The notes beneath the pieces were generated by a model that was not told the DNA's origin, did no database searches, and saw only the letters and a list, made by a program, of their open reading frames with translations. Made by a program: the position numbers and the translations under genes. Below are positions 52,678 through 61,227 of a stretch of DNA of 64,000 nucleotides, in pieces. The DNA lies in the NCBI GenBank assembly GCA_035649495.1, contig DASRJL010000108.1, positions 13,280 to 77,279 of the forward strand, in the 5' to 3' direction. The stretch comes from SG8-41 sp035649495. GTDB taxonomy: Bacteria; Pseudomonadota; Gammaproteobacteria; Burkholderiales; SG8-41. Numbering within the stretch: the first letter of the stretch is position 1; each line of letters begins with the position of its first letter.

Positions 52678-54048
52678 TCAGCCGGCGAGTAGTCGATTGA
52701 TATCGTTATAAAGGGCGAAGACCATCAACGTGAACAACAGCGCCATGCCCACATGCTGGCCGATCTCGACGGCCCTGTCCGATACCGGACTGCCTTTGAA
52801 AATCTCGACCGTATAATACATCAAATGCCCGCCATCCAATAAGGGCACCGGCAGGAGATTCAGGACGCCGAGACTGATGCTGATCAGCGCGAGAAACATC
52901 AGGTACGACACCCAGCCGCTCTGCGCCGATTGGCCCGCATAGTCCGCGATCGTGATCGGCCCGGAGAGATTCTTCAGGGACACTTCGCCCACCACCATTT
53001 TTCCGAGCATCCGGAGGGTGAAGAGCGACATGTCCCAGGTGCGGTAGAGGGCCTTGCCGACGCTCTCCAGCCAGCCGTAGCTCTGCCGGGTGACGTACTC
53101 CGCGTACGCTTCCTGCTTTACCTGCAGCACCGCGTTGATGCGTCCCACGACGGCGCCCCCCTTCTCCTGGTGTGCGTCGGGGACCAGCGCAACCGCGGGC
53201 AGCCGGACGCCGCCCCGCCGGACCGCGACTATGAGCGTCTTCCCCGGGCTTGCGCGGATCAGCGTGATCGCGTGATCGATGCTTCTCACCTCGGTGTCGT
53301 TGATGCTGACGATTTCATCCCCCGCCTTCAAACCGGCCCGCTCGGCGGCGCCGCCCGCGGCGATGCGGCCGATCTCGGGCGGCAGCTCCGGCTGGAAGCG
53401 GGCGAGCCCCAGCGCGCGCAGAAAATCGCCGTCGAGATCGGCCGGCGTGAGCCTCGAGAAATCAAGCTGGCGCTGCGCGCGCCCGCCCTGGCGGTCGCGC
53501 ACTTCCAGCGTGACCTGCCCCTTCTGCACGGCGGACTTGAGGAGCGCCCAGCGGGCGTCCTGCCACGTCGCCACCGGCTCGTCGCCTATCTTCGTCAGAA
53601 CCTCTCCGGCGGTGAACCCGGCGTGCGCGGCGGGCGTTGCCGCCGGCGGCTCGGCGACCACGGGCTTGACGCCGGGGACGCCGTGTACGTACAGCCCCCA
53701 ATACAGGACGACCGCCAGCAGGAAGTTCGCGGCGGGGCCGGCGACGACGATCGCGAAGCGCCGCCAGACGGATTGCCGGTTGAACGCGCGGTGCAACTCT
53801 GCCTCCGCGACCGCGCCCTCTCTTTCGTCGAGCATCTTGACGTAGCCGCCGAGCGGGAAGGCCGCGATTACCCATTCGGTGCGATCGGCCCCGGCGAGTC
53901 TCGTCCAGAGCGGCCTGCCGAAGCCGACGGAGAAGCGCAGCACCTTGACGCCGCACCAGCGCGCCACCAGGAGGTGGCCCAGCTCGTGGATCACGATCAG
54001 GGAACCCAGGGCGACCAGGAAAGCGATGATGGTCGTGGCGAGGCTCAT
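52678..54048 (-). CDS. rseP: RIP metalloprotease RseP
   Basis: A 456-residue site-2 intramembrane protease. HExxH (His21, Glu22, His25 in VIHELGHLL), two PDZ domains (about 125-290) and the C-terminal NLLPVPLLDGGHL with the third zinc ligand are visible, with four membrane segments. It cleaves RseA to release RpoE, linking this operon to the stress operon at 20-24 kb. ATG 54048 gives MSLATTIIAFLVALGSL; the open frame upstream is within dxr. Confidence 0.96.
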   Translation of the reverse strand: MSLATTIIAFLVALGSLIVIHELGHLLVARWCGVKVLRFSVGFGRPLWTRLAGADRTEWVIAAFPLGGYVKMLDEREGAVAEAELHRAFNRQSVWRRFAIVVAGPAANFLLAVVLYWGLYVHGVPGVKPVVAEPPAATPAAHAGFTAGEVLTKIGDEPVATWQDARWALLKSAVQKGQVTLEVRDRQGGRAQRQLDFSRLTPADLDGDFLRALGLARFQPELPPEIGRIAAGGAAERAGLKAGDEIVSINDTEVRSIDHAITLIRASPGKTLIVAVRRGGVRLPAVALVPDAHQEKGGAVVGRINAVLQVKQEAYAEYVTRQSYGWLESVGKALYRTWDMSLFTLRMLGKMVVGEVSLKNLSGPITIADYAGQSAQSGWVSYLMFLALISISLGVLNLLPVPLLDGGHLMYYTVEIFKGSPVSDRAVEIGQHVGMALLFTLMVFALYNDINRLLAG

Positions 54049-54056
54049 GACTCGTG

Positions 54057-55286
54057 CTACGAGCTCGCGGCCTGGCGCAGCGGCCTTGCGGTCCTCGCCA
54101 CGCCGGCATCGTTCAACCAGCGCTCTGCGCGCTCGCGGGCGGCGAGGTCGGCGGCGAGCACGTCGTCGAGCGTTGCCACCGGGCGCGCGCTCAAGCCCGA
54201 CAGGACGTCCTCGATCAGCGCGGGGATCTGCCGGAAACGCATGGCACCGGCAAGGAACTGGGCCACCGCCACTTCGTTGGCGGCATTCAACACGGTGGGC
54301 GCGGTGCCGCCGGCCCGCAGCGCGGCGTACGCGAGCCTGAGGCACGGGAAGCGAACGAGGTCCGGTTCCTCGAAATGCAATGCGGCGATGCGCGCCAGGT
54401 CCAGGTATGCGACTCCCGCGCCTATCCGTTCCGGGAACCCGAGCGCGTAGGCGATCGGCGTGCGCATGTCGGGGTTCCCCAGCTGTGCGAGCACCGATCC
54501 GTCGACGTACTCGACGAGCGAGTGGATGACGCTTTCCGGATGGATGATGACCTCGATCGCTTCGGGCGCGACGTTGAACAGCCAGTGGGCCTCGATCACC
54601 TCGAGGCCCTTGTTCATCATCGTCGCCGAGTCCACCGAGATCTTGCGCCCCATGACCCAGTTGGGGTGGGCGCACGCCTCATCGGGGGTGACCGAATCGA
54701 GGTCGGAGAACGGCCGGACGCGGAACGGCCCACCGGACGCGGTCAGCACGATGCGGCGCACGCCGGCGTCGACGGGCCGCCTCGCGTAGTCGCGGGGGAG
54801 CGCCTGGAAGATCGCGTTGTGCTCGCTGTCGATGGGCAGCAGGGTCGCGCCGCTCGCCCGCACCGCGTCCATGAATACCGGGCCGGCGCTCACCAGCGAT
54901 TCCTTGTTCGCGAGCAGGACGCTCTTCCCTGCGCGCGCCGCCGCGAGCGTCGGGCGCAGGCCCGCGATACCCACGATAGCGGCCATCACGACGTCGGTGT
55001 CGGCGAGACCGGCGATCTCCTCGAGAGCCTCGATTCCGCAGCGCACCTCGCAAGCGAGGCCCTCCGCCTTGACGCGCCGGTCGAGTTCCTGCGCGGCGCC
55101 GGGGTCGAGCATGACTGCGATCCGGGGCTCGAAGGCGCGGCATTGCGCCAGCAGCGCGCCGACCTGGCTGCGCGCGGACAGCGCGGCGACCTCGAACCGG
55201 TCCGGATGCCGGGCCACTACGTCGAGAGTGCTGACACCGATGCTGCCGGTAGAGCCGAGTACCGTGATGCGCCGGCGGGCGGTCAT
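54057..55286 (-). CDS. dxr: 1-deoxy-D-xylulose 5-phosphate reductoisomerase
   Basis: A 409-residue NADPH enzyme making MEP, the second step of non-mevalonate isoprenoid synthesis. NADPH-binding VLGSTGSIGVSTLDVV, the ALLPIDSEHNAIFQ-type motif (LLPIDSEHNAIFQAL), metal/substrate MNKGLEVIEAHWLF and HPESVIHSLVEY are present. ATG 55286 fits the family start; it lies 56 bp downstream of cdsA. Confidence 0.97.
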   Translation of the reverse strand: MTARRRITVLGSTGSIGVSTLDVVARHPDRFEVAALSARSQVGALLAQCRAFEPRIAVMLDPGAAQELDRRVKAEGLACEVRCGIEALEEIAGLADTDVVMAAIVGIAGLRPTLAAARAGKSVLLANKESLVSAGPVFMDAVRASGATLLPIDSEHNAIFQALPRDYARRPVDAGVRRIVLTASGGPFRVRPFSDLDSVTPDEACAHPNWVMGRKISVDSATMMNKGLEVIEAHWLFNVAPEAIEVIIHPESVIHSLVEYVDGSVLAQLGNPDMRTPIAYALGFPERIGAGVAYLDLARIAALHFEEPDLVRFPCLRLAYAALRAGGTAPTVLNAANEVAVAQFLAGAMRFRQIPALIEDVLSGLSARPVATLDDVLAADLAARERAERWLNDAGVARTARPLRQAASS

Positions 55287-55342
55287 GCCGCGTCCATCAG
55301 CGAGGGATCCACACAGGCGCGCACGGACAGGAAGCCATTTTT

Positions 55343-56152
55343 CTAGTATCTCAGCAGCAGCGCGGCCAGTGGCAGCGCGGCCAGCAATCCATCGATCCGG
55401 TCGAGTACGCCGCCGTGCCCGGGCAGCAGCGCACCGCTGTCCTTCACCCCGGCCTGCCGTTTCATGAGTGATTCGAACAAGTCGCCGACGATGCTCATTG
55501 CCGTCACTCCGGCGAATATCAGCATACCCGCCCATCCGCCCGCCCACGGCTGCGCCGGCGCCATAGCGGTGAGCACCACATAATACACTGCCACCGCGAC
55601 CGCCGCGCCGGCGACTCCCTCCCAGGTTTTTCCGGGGCTCACGCGCGGCGCGAGCTTGTGCCGTCCCCAGGCTCGTCCCGTGGCATAGGCCGCGGTGTCC
55701 GCCAGCCAGACGATGCCGAGAATCTGCAGCAACTGCGCCGGATCGGCCTGCAGGCGGGCCAGGGCGAGCCAGGTCGGAACGAGCACGATCCAGCCCGTTG
55801 CCGCCAGCGCGAGCGTGCCGCGCACCTGCCAGCCGCGGGCGAGCCACGCGGGGACCGCCACGACCCAGAAAATGCAGCTCGCGCCGTATACCGCGCGCTC
55901 TATTCCCGCTCCGGATACGCCCATCGGGCCGGCGGCCATCGCCCAGCTGATGGCCATCGCGGACAGGACGAGGGCGCAACAGAACACCCAGCGCCCGCTG
56001 CGGCTGTATCCGGCGAGCCCGCTCCACTCATGTCCCGCTGCGAGCAGGATCGCGAGCAGCAGAGCAGACCACCAGAACGGCGCGAGCAGGAACATCGCCC
56101 CGATGCAGGCGGCGAGCAATATCGTCGCGGTGATGATACGCGCGATGAGCAT
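55343..56152 (-). CDS. cdsA: Phosphatidate cytidylyltransferase
   Basis: A 269-residue polytopic inner-membrane enzyme making CDP-diacylglycerol, the precursor used by PgsA (7.8 kb). At least six hydrophobic segments and the family signature near the C-terminus, GDLFESLMKRQAGVKDSG followed by LPGHGGVLDRIDGLL. It lies between uppS and dxr. Confidence 0.95.
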   Translation of the reverse strand: MLIARIITATILLAACIGAMFLLAPFWWSALLLAILLAAGHEWSGLAGYSRSGRWVFCCALVLSAMAISWAMAAGPMGVSGAGIERAVYGASCIFWVVAVPAWLARGWQVRGTLALAATGWIVLVPTWLALARLQADPAQLLQILGIVWLADTAAYATGRAWGRHKLAPRVSPGKTWEGVAGAAVAVAVYYVVLTAMAPAQPWAGGWAGMLIFAGVTAMSIVGDLFESLMKRQAGVKDSGALLPGHGGVLDRIDGLLAALPLAALLLRY

Positions 56153-56200
56153 GGCGGCCTGTCGAAGGAAACTGAGCCGCCGCCGCGAAGGCGGCCGGCA

Positions 56201-56995
56201 TCAATCGACGCCGGGGTTCTCCAGGCGCAGAGTAGCGAGGCCCGCATCGGCCGGAAGCTGCTCGCTGGTGCGGCCAAAGCGCCGCTCGCGCTGCTGGTAC
56301 GACATGATCGCCCGGTCGAGGCAGGCGGCGTCGAAGTCGGGCCACAGCATGTCGGTGAAATACAGCTCGGTATAGGCGAGCTGCCACAGCATGAAGTTGC
56401 TGATGCGCTGCTCGCCCCCGGTCCTGATGAACAGATCCGGCTCCGGTGCGTAGTTGAGGGAGAGGTAGGGCGCGAGGTCGCGCTCGCCGAAGCCGGCGGC
56501 GAGCCCGGGACGCTCGCGCAGCATGCGCCGCGCGGCCTGCAGCACATCCCAGCGGCCGCCGTAGTTGGCGGCAACGGTCAGCGTAAGGCGCCGGTTGTCC
56601 GCGGTCAGTGACTCGGCGTCGCGGATCAGGCGCACGAGGCTTTCGTCGAAAGCGGAGATGTCGCCGATTACCCTGAACCGGACATCGTTCTCGTGCAGCT
56701 TGCCGACCTCCTGTTCGAGGGCTCCGGCGAAAAGCTGCAGGAGGAACGAAACCTCCTCCGCCGGCCGCCGCCAGTTCTCGCTCGAGAATGCGAACAGCGT
56801 CAGGTACTCGACTCCGCGCTCGCCGCACGCGCGCACGATCGTGCGTACCGACTCCGCTCCCTTCTTGTGGCCGGCGACGCGCGGCAGGTAACGTTGCTTC
56901 GCCCACCGCCCGTTGCCGTCCATGATGACGGCGATGTGCCGCGGCACGCGGCGCACGTCGGGAATGCTGCTGGTGGAGCTTACGAACGATGTCAC
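56201..56995 (-). CDS. uppS: Di-trans,poly-cis-decaprenylcistransferase (undecaprenyl diphosphate synthase)
   Basis: A 264-residue cis-prenyltransferase supplying the undecaprenyl lipid carrier for peptidoglycan and O-antigen. IAVIMDGNGRWAKQR (catalytic Asp), GHKKGAESVR, FAFSSENWRRP and the C-terminal LFIRTGGEQRISNFMLWQLAYTEL are diagnostic. It is located between frr and cdsA. Confidence 0.97.
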   Translation of the reverse strand: MTSFVSSTSSIPDVRRVPRHIAVIMDGNGRWAKQRYLPRVAGHKKGAESVRTIVRACGERGVEYLTLFAFSSENWRRPAEEVSFLLQLFAGALEQEVGKLHENDVRFRVIGDISAFDESLVRLIRDAESLTADNRRLTLTVAANYGGRWDVLQAARRMLRERPGLAAGFGERDLAPYLSLNYAPEPDLFIRTGGEQRISNFMLWQLAYTELYFTDMLWPDFDAACLDRAIMSYQQRERRFGRTSEQLPADAGLATLRLENPGVD

Positions 56996-57035
56996 GGCTT
57001 CGGTTCCTGTTCTGTCGGTGCGGCGGGACGGCGCG

Positions 57036-57593
57036 TCATACCGCCATCAAGTCGGTTTCCTTCTGCTGCAGCAGCTTGTCGATGTCCGCGATGTGGCGGT
57101 CGGTCAGCTTCTGCATGTCGTCCTGCGCCCGGCGCTCCTCGTCCTCCGACGTCTTCTTCTGCTTGAGCAGGTCCTTGAGCTGCTGTATGGCGTCCCGGCG
57201 CACGTTACGCACCGCAACCCGGGCGGTCTCGCCCTCGTGACGCACCACCTTGATCAGGTCCTTGCGTCGCTCCTCGGTCAGTGCCGGCATGGGCACGCGC
57301 ACGACCTCACCCATCGTAGAGGGATTCAACCCCAGGTCGGAACTGCGGATCGCCTTCTCGATCGGGGCCGCCATTTTCTTGTCCCAGGGAGTCACGCCTA
57401 TGGTGCGCGCGTCGAGCAGGGTCACGTTTCCGACCTGCGGGACGGGGGTCGGCGTGCCGTAGTAGTCCACCATGATGTGATCGAGGAGTCCGGTGTGGAC
57501 GCGCCCAGTCCGTATCTTCGCGAGATCGGTCTTCAGCGTTTCCACCGTCTTCTTCATTTTCTGCTCGGCGGTCTTCTTGACGTCGGCGATCAT
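57036..57593 (-). CDS. frr: Ribosome recycling factor
   Basis: A 185-residue two-domain protein that splits post-termination ribosomes with EF-G. KMKKTVETLKTDLAKIRTGR, VDYYGTPTPVPQVGNV, RTIGVTPWDKK, IPMPALTEERRKDLIKV-type segment (here VPMPALTEERRKDLIKV) and the C-terminal helices are typical. It follows pyrH by 63 bp. Confidence 0.98.
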   Translation of the reverse strand: MIADVKKTAEQKMKKTVETLKTDLAKIRTGRVHTGLLDHIMVDYYGTPTPVPQVGNVTLLDARTIGVTPWDKKMAAPIEKAIRSSDLGLNPSTMGEVVRVPMPALTEERRKDLIKVVRHEGETARVAVRNVRRDAIQQLKDLLKQKKTSEDEERRAQDDMQKLTDRHIADIDKLLQQKETDLMAV

Positions 57594-57656
57594 GGTTCAC
57601 CTCCAGCGTCCGCGGATTCACCGTGGGTGTACGAGGGGAAGCGCCCCCTCATTTCC

Positions 57657-58451
57657 CTAATTATGCAGGAAAGTACCTTCATCCTCGCCCATTACGACCC
57701 GTTTGAGGGCTAGGGGTTTCAGGATGCTGAACACGTTGATCGGCAGCCGCTGGTCGCGGCACAGGGTGAGCGCCGTCGCGTCCATCACCATGAGCTTCTT
57801 GTTGATGGCCTCGTCGAACGTCAGGCGCTTGTAGCGCTCGGCGTCCGCGTGCGTGTTGGGATCGGCCGAGTACACCCCGTCGACTTTCGTCGCCTTCAGC
57901 ACCAGGTTGACGCCCATCTCGGTTCCACGGAGGGCCGCCGCAGTATCCGTGGTGAAGAACGGGTTGCCGGTCCCGGCGGCGAAGATAACCACCTTGCCTT
58001 CTTCCAGGTAGCGCATGGCCTTGCCCCGGATATAGGGCTCGACGACCTGCTCGACGTTCAGCGCCGACTGCACGCGCGCCGCCAGGTTCACGCGCCGCAT
58101 CGCGTCCTGCACCGCAAGCGCGTTCATGATGGTTGCCAGCATGCCCATGTAGTCGGCCGTGGCGCGGTCCATGTGCGCCGCACCCGGAGCGATACCGCGA
58201 AAGATGTTGCCGCCGCCGATCACGACCGCCACTTCGACGCCGAGGTTGACGACCTCCGCGACCTCGCCGACGATGCGGTCGACGGTGTCGCGGTTGATGC
58301 CGTAGCTGTCCGGGCCGAGCAGCGCTTCCCCGCTCAGCTTGAGGAGAATGCGCTTGTAAGCCGGGGCCGGTGCCGTCGCCGGTAATGCACTGGCGGCGGA
58401 TTTCTCGCCGGCTTCGACCTTGTTCGTAGTTCGAGGCAGCGTTGCGCTCAT
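57657..58451 (-). CDS. pyrH: UMP kinase
   Basis: A 264-residue bacterial UMP kinase (amino acid kinase fold): YKRILLKLSGEALLG, VIGGGNIFRG, DYMGMLATIMNAL, FAAGTGNPFFTTDTAAALR. It is about 28 residues longer at the N-terminus than the usual 235-240; the extra MSATLPRTTNKVEAGEKS segment is polar and Ala/Pro-rich. The extended start is supported by ATG 58451 overlapping the tsf stop (ATGA); no internal Met precedes PAYKRIL. Confidence 0.96.
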   Translation of the reverse strand: MSATLPRTTNKVEAGEKSAASALPATAPAPAYKRILLKLSGEALLGPDSYGINRDTVDRIVGEVAEVVNLGVEVAVVIGGGNIFRGIAPGAAHMDRATADYMGMLATIMNALAVQDAMRRVNLAARVQSALNVEQVVEPYIRGKAMRYLEEGKVVIFAAGTGNPFFTTDTAAALRGTEMGVNLVLKATKVDGVYSADPNTHADAERYKRLTFDEAINKKLMVMDATALTLCRDQRLPINVFSILKPLALKRVVMGEDEGTFLHN

Positions 58452-59287
58452 GATTTTTTCTCGGTTCCCTCTCCCATCACGAACAGCGCAAAACTGGCAA
58501 CGCTCGCCCCCTTCGACTTGAGCAGCGCACCGACGCTCTGCTTGTCGTTCTTGACGAATGGCTGCTCGAGCAATGCCAGATCCTTGAGAGACTTCTGTAC
58601 CGCACCCTCGACCATCTTTTTCTGGATTTCGTCGGGCTTGCCGGATTCCGCCGCCTTGGCCGCGGCGATACTGCGTTCACGCTCGACGATGTCGGAAGAA
58701 ACCTCGGAGGGCGAGAGCGCGACCGGCTTGGCGGCAGCGACCTGCATCGCGATGTCCTTGGCCAAGATCTCGTCGCCCCCGACCACATCCACGATCACGC
58801 CGATCTTGGCGCCACCGTGCACGTACGGGGAAAGCTTTCCCTTCGCCGCAACGCGCGTGAAGCGCCGAATCGCTATGTTCTCGCCGATCTTGCCCGCCAG
58901 CAGCCGGCGCACGTCTTCCACGGTCCCGCCATTTGCGGTGAGTTCGGCCAGGGCATTGACGTCGGCTGGATCCTGCGCCGCCACCCGTTCGGCAACCGTG
59001 CTGGCGAAATTCAGAAACTCTGCGTTCTTCGCGACGAAATCGGTCTCGCAATTGACCTCTACCAGCGCGCCGGTTTTGCCATCAGCTGAAATGTACGCGG
59101 CTACTGCGCCCTCGCCCGTCGCACGTGATGCCGCCTTGCTCGCCCGGTTGCCGAGCTTGATCCGCAGGATTTCCTCGGCTTTCCCGAGGTCGCCGTTCGC
59201 TTCCGCGAGCGCCTTCTTGCATTCCATCATCGGAGCATCGGTCTTCTCCCGCAGCTCCTTCACCAAACCTGCACTGATTTCCGCCAT
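58448..59287 (-). CDS. tsf: Elongation factor Ts
   Basis: A 279-residue guanine-nucleotide exchange factor for EF-Tu. The N-terminal LVKELREKTDAPMMECKKAL and TDFVAKN (EVNCETDFVAKN) are the family signatures; the core and dimerisation regions follow. It is separated from rpsB by a terminator-like hairpin, so its level may be set by partial readthrough. Confidence 0.98.
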   Translation of the reverse strand: MAEISAGLVKELREKTDAPMMECKKALAEANGDLGKAEEILRIKLGNRASKAASRATGEGAVAAYISADGKTGALVEVNCETDFVAKNAEFLNFASTVAERVAAQDPADVNALAELTANGGTVEDVRRLLAGKIGENIAIRRFTRVAAKGKLSPYVHGGAKIGVIVDVVGGDEILAKDIAMQVAAAKPVALSPSEVSSDIVERERSIAAAKAAESGKPDEIQKKMVEGAVQKSLKDLALLEQPFVKNDKQSVGALLKSKGASVASFALFVMGEGTEKKS

Positions 59288-59304
59288 TTAAGTCCCCGTC
59301 GGCT

Positions 59305-59329
59305 AAAAAAAGGGGGCTCGCGCCCCCCT
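59305..59329 (-). terminator. Terminator-like hairpin between rpsB and tsf
   Basis: A G/C-rich stem (arms about 59311-59317 and 59322-59329) is followed on the minus strand by a run of seven T (59305-59311, partly in the stem). It lies 25 bp after the rpsB stop and 18 bp before the tsf start, so it probably attenuates rather than ends the operon transcript. Confidence 0.7.
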
Positions 59330-59353
59330 GCTGCTCCTCACGTCCCGGGCCGC

Positions 59354-60097
59354 TCAGGCATCCTCGGCTTCTTCCACTTCCACGAATTCGTCGGCGCTGC
59401 CGACGATCTCTTTCATGCTGTCCTGCCGGCCCTCGAGAATGGCGTCCGCCACGCCGCGCGCGTAGAGACGGATGGCCCGGCTCGAGTCGTCGTTGCCCGG
59501 TATCACATAGTCTATGCGGTCCGGAGAATGGTTGGTGTCGACGACGCCGATCAGCGGGATACCGAGCTTCTTCGCCTCGGCCACCGCCCCTTTCTGGTAA
59601 CCCACGTCGATCACGAACAAGGCGTCCGGCAGCCCGTTCATGTCCTTGATGCCGCCCAGGCTGCGGTCGAGCTTGACGATTTCCCGCTGGTACTGCAGAC
59701 CTTCCTTCTTCGGCAGCTTGTCGAGCGTGCCGTCCTTCGCCATGGTTTCCATGTCCTTCAGGCGCTTGATCGACGCCTTGACGGTCTTGTAGTTGGTGAG
59801 CATGCCGCCCAGCCACCGGTAATCGACGTACGGCGCGCTGCAGCGCTGCGCCTCTTCCTTGATGATCTCGCGGGCCTGGCGCTTGGTGCCCACGAACAGC
59901 ACTGTGCCCTTGTTCGCAGTCAGCTGGCGCACGAACGTGAGCGCTGCGTTGTACATGGCGAGCGTGGTTTCGAGGTTGACGATGTGTATCTTGTTGCGGT
60001 GCCCGAAAATGTATGGCGCCATCTTGGGATTCCAGAACCGCGTCTGGTGGCCGAAGTGGACGCCCGCCTCGAGCATTTCGCGCATGGTGACCGACAT
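59354..60097 (-). CDS. rpsB: 30S ribosomal protein S2
   Basis: A 247-residue S2. MSVTMREMLEAGVHFGHQTRFWNPKM, given in two parts as VTMREMLEAGVHFGHQ and TRFWNPKM, is the conserved start; VGTKRQAREII, DYRWLGGMLTNYKTV and GIPLIGVVDTNHSPDRIDY follow. An acidic tail (SADEFVEVEEAEDA) ends the protein. ACAGGAGATGG is the ribosome-binding region. First gene of the long leftward envelope operon, preceded by a structured leader. Confidence 0.98.
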   Translation of the reverse strand: MSVTMREMLEAGVHFGHQTRFWNPKMAPYIFGHRNKIHIVNLETTLAMYNAALTFVRQLTANKGTVLFVGTKRQAREIIKEEAQRCSAPYVDYRWLGGMLTNYKTVKASIKRLKDMETMAKDGTLDKLPKKEGLQYQREIVKLDRSLGGIKDMNGLPDALFVIDVGYQKGAVAEAKKLGIPLIGVVDTNHSPDRIDYVIPGNDDSSRAIRLYARGVADAILEGRQDSMKEIVGSADEFVEVEEAEDA

Positions 60098-60128
60098 GTG
60101 ATTCCATCTCCTGTAAGGGTTGAGCCTC

Positions 60129-60188
60129 CATCCGCCGCGGGGCCGCCCCCGACATGAGCCGGGACGGCCACCCTCACGGTGGCGGATG
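60129..60188 (-). promoter_or_regulatory. Structured rpsB mRNA leader (candidate S2 autoregulatory element)
   Basis: Complementary 8-bp arms CATCCGCC/GGCGGATG (60129-60136 and 60181-60188) enclose a G/C-rich inner region in which GGCCG (60141-60145) can pair with CGGCC (60165-60169). It ends about 31 bp before the rpsB ATG. Autogenous control of rpsB-tsf by S2 through a leader structure is known in gammaproteobacteria; equivalence here is inference. Confidence 0.45.
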
Positions 60189-60426
60189 TGCGATTTCGAT
60201 CGTTTGCGTTGTTACCGTACTCGCCGGAAGGAAAACCAGCGAGACCGGCACGCCCGATCAAGCTAACTGGCTATTTTAGCATCGGAAAGACGGTGCTCTC
60301 AAGCCTTTGCGCGAAAGTCCCGCGCCGGGTGCGCGCCCGCCCGATCTGGACTAAAATCCGCTGTCCTTGAAAAACGAACCGCTCGCCACCGATTTTTTGC
60401 AGCACGGGCGACACCCGGGTTCGCCC

Positions 60427-61227
60427 ATGGCCGTTCACATCAAGTCCCCAGAAGAAATCACGCGCATGCGCGTCGCGGGACGCCTCGCCGCGGAGGTGCT
60501 CGATTTCATCGCCCCGCACGTGCGCCCGGGGGTGACGACGGGCGAGCTGGACCGCCTGTGCCACGAATACATGGTGGAGGTCCAGGGCACCGTCCCGGCG
60601 CCGCTCAACTATCAGCCTCCCGGCTATCCGCCCTATCCGAAATCGATCTGCACGTCGGTCAATCACGTCGTCTGCCACGGCGTTCCCGGCGACAAGGCGC
60701 TGAAGCCCGGCGACATCGTCAATATCGACATTACCGTGATCAAGGACGGTTATCACGGGGACACGAGCCGCATGTTCTACGCGGGCAAATCGTCCATACA
60801 GGCGCGCCGGCTGGTCGAGGTGACCTACGAATGCATGTGGCGCGGGATAGAAGCGGCGCGCCCCGGCATGCATCTCGGCGACGTCGGCCATGCGATCCAG
60901 ACGCACGCCGAGCGGCACGGTTTCAGCGTGGTGCGGGAATTCTGCGGACACGGCATCGGCAGGAAATTCCACGAGGAGCCCCAGGTCCTGCACTATGGGC
61001 GCCCCGGGACCGGCGTCCGCCTGGAGCCGGGGATGACGTTTACGATCGAGCCGATGATCAACGCGGGCAAGCCCGAGATCAAGCACGCCCGGGACGGGTG
61101 GACGGTGCTCACCAAGGATCACAGCCTGTCGGCCCAGTGGGAGCACACGGTACTGGTCGGCGCTGGCGGAAGCGAAGTCCTGACCCTGTCGGCGGGGACC
61201 CCGCCGCCGCCGCAACTCGAGCCGTGA
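60427..61227 (+). CDS. map: Methionine aminopeptidase, type I
   Basis: A 266-residue dinuclear-metal enzyme removing N-terminal Met. VNHVVCHGVPGD, metal ligands in DIVNIDITVIKDGYHGDTSRMF (two Asp), GHGIGRKFHEEP (His), FTIEPMIN (Glu) and QWEHTVLV (Glu) are visible. ATG 60427 gives MAVHIKSPEE; an upstream in-frame start (60367) adds 20 atypical residues. It is divergent from rpsB and coupled to glnD by a GTGA overlap. Confidence 0.97.
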   Translation: MAVHIKSPEEITRMRVAGRLAAEVLDFIAPHVRPGVTTGELDRLCHEYMVEVQGTVPAPLNYQPPGYPPYPKSICTSVNHVVCHGVPGDKALKPGDIVNIDITVIKDGYHGDTSRMFYAGKSSIQARRLVEVTYECMWRGIEAARPGMHLGDVGHAIQTHAERHGFSVVREFCGHGIGRKFHEEPQVLHYGRPGTGVRLEPGMTFTIEPMINAGKPEIKHARDGWTVLTKDHSLSAQWEHTVLVGAGGSEVLTLSAGTPPPPQLEP

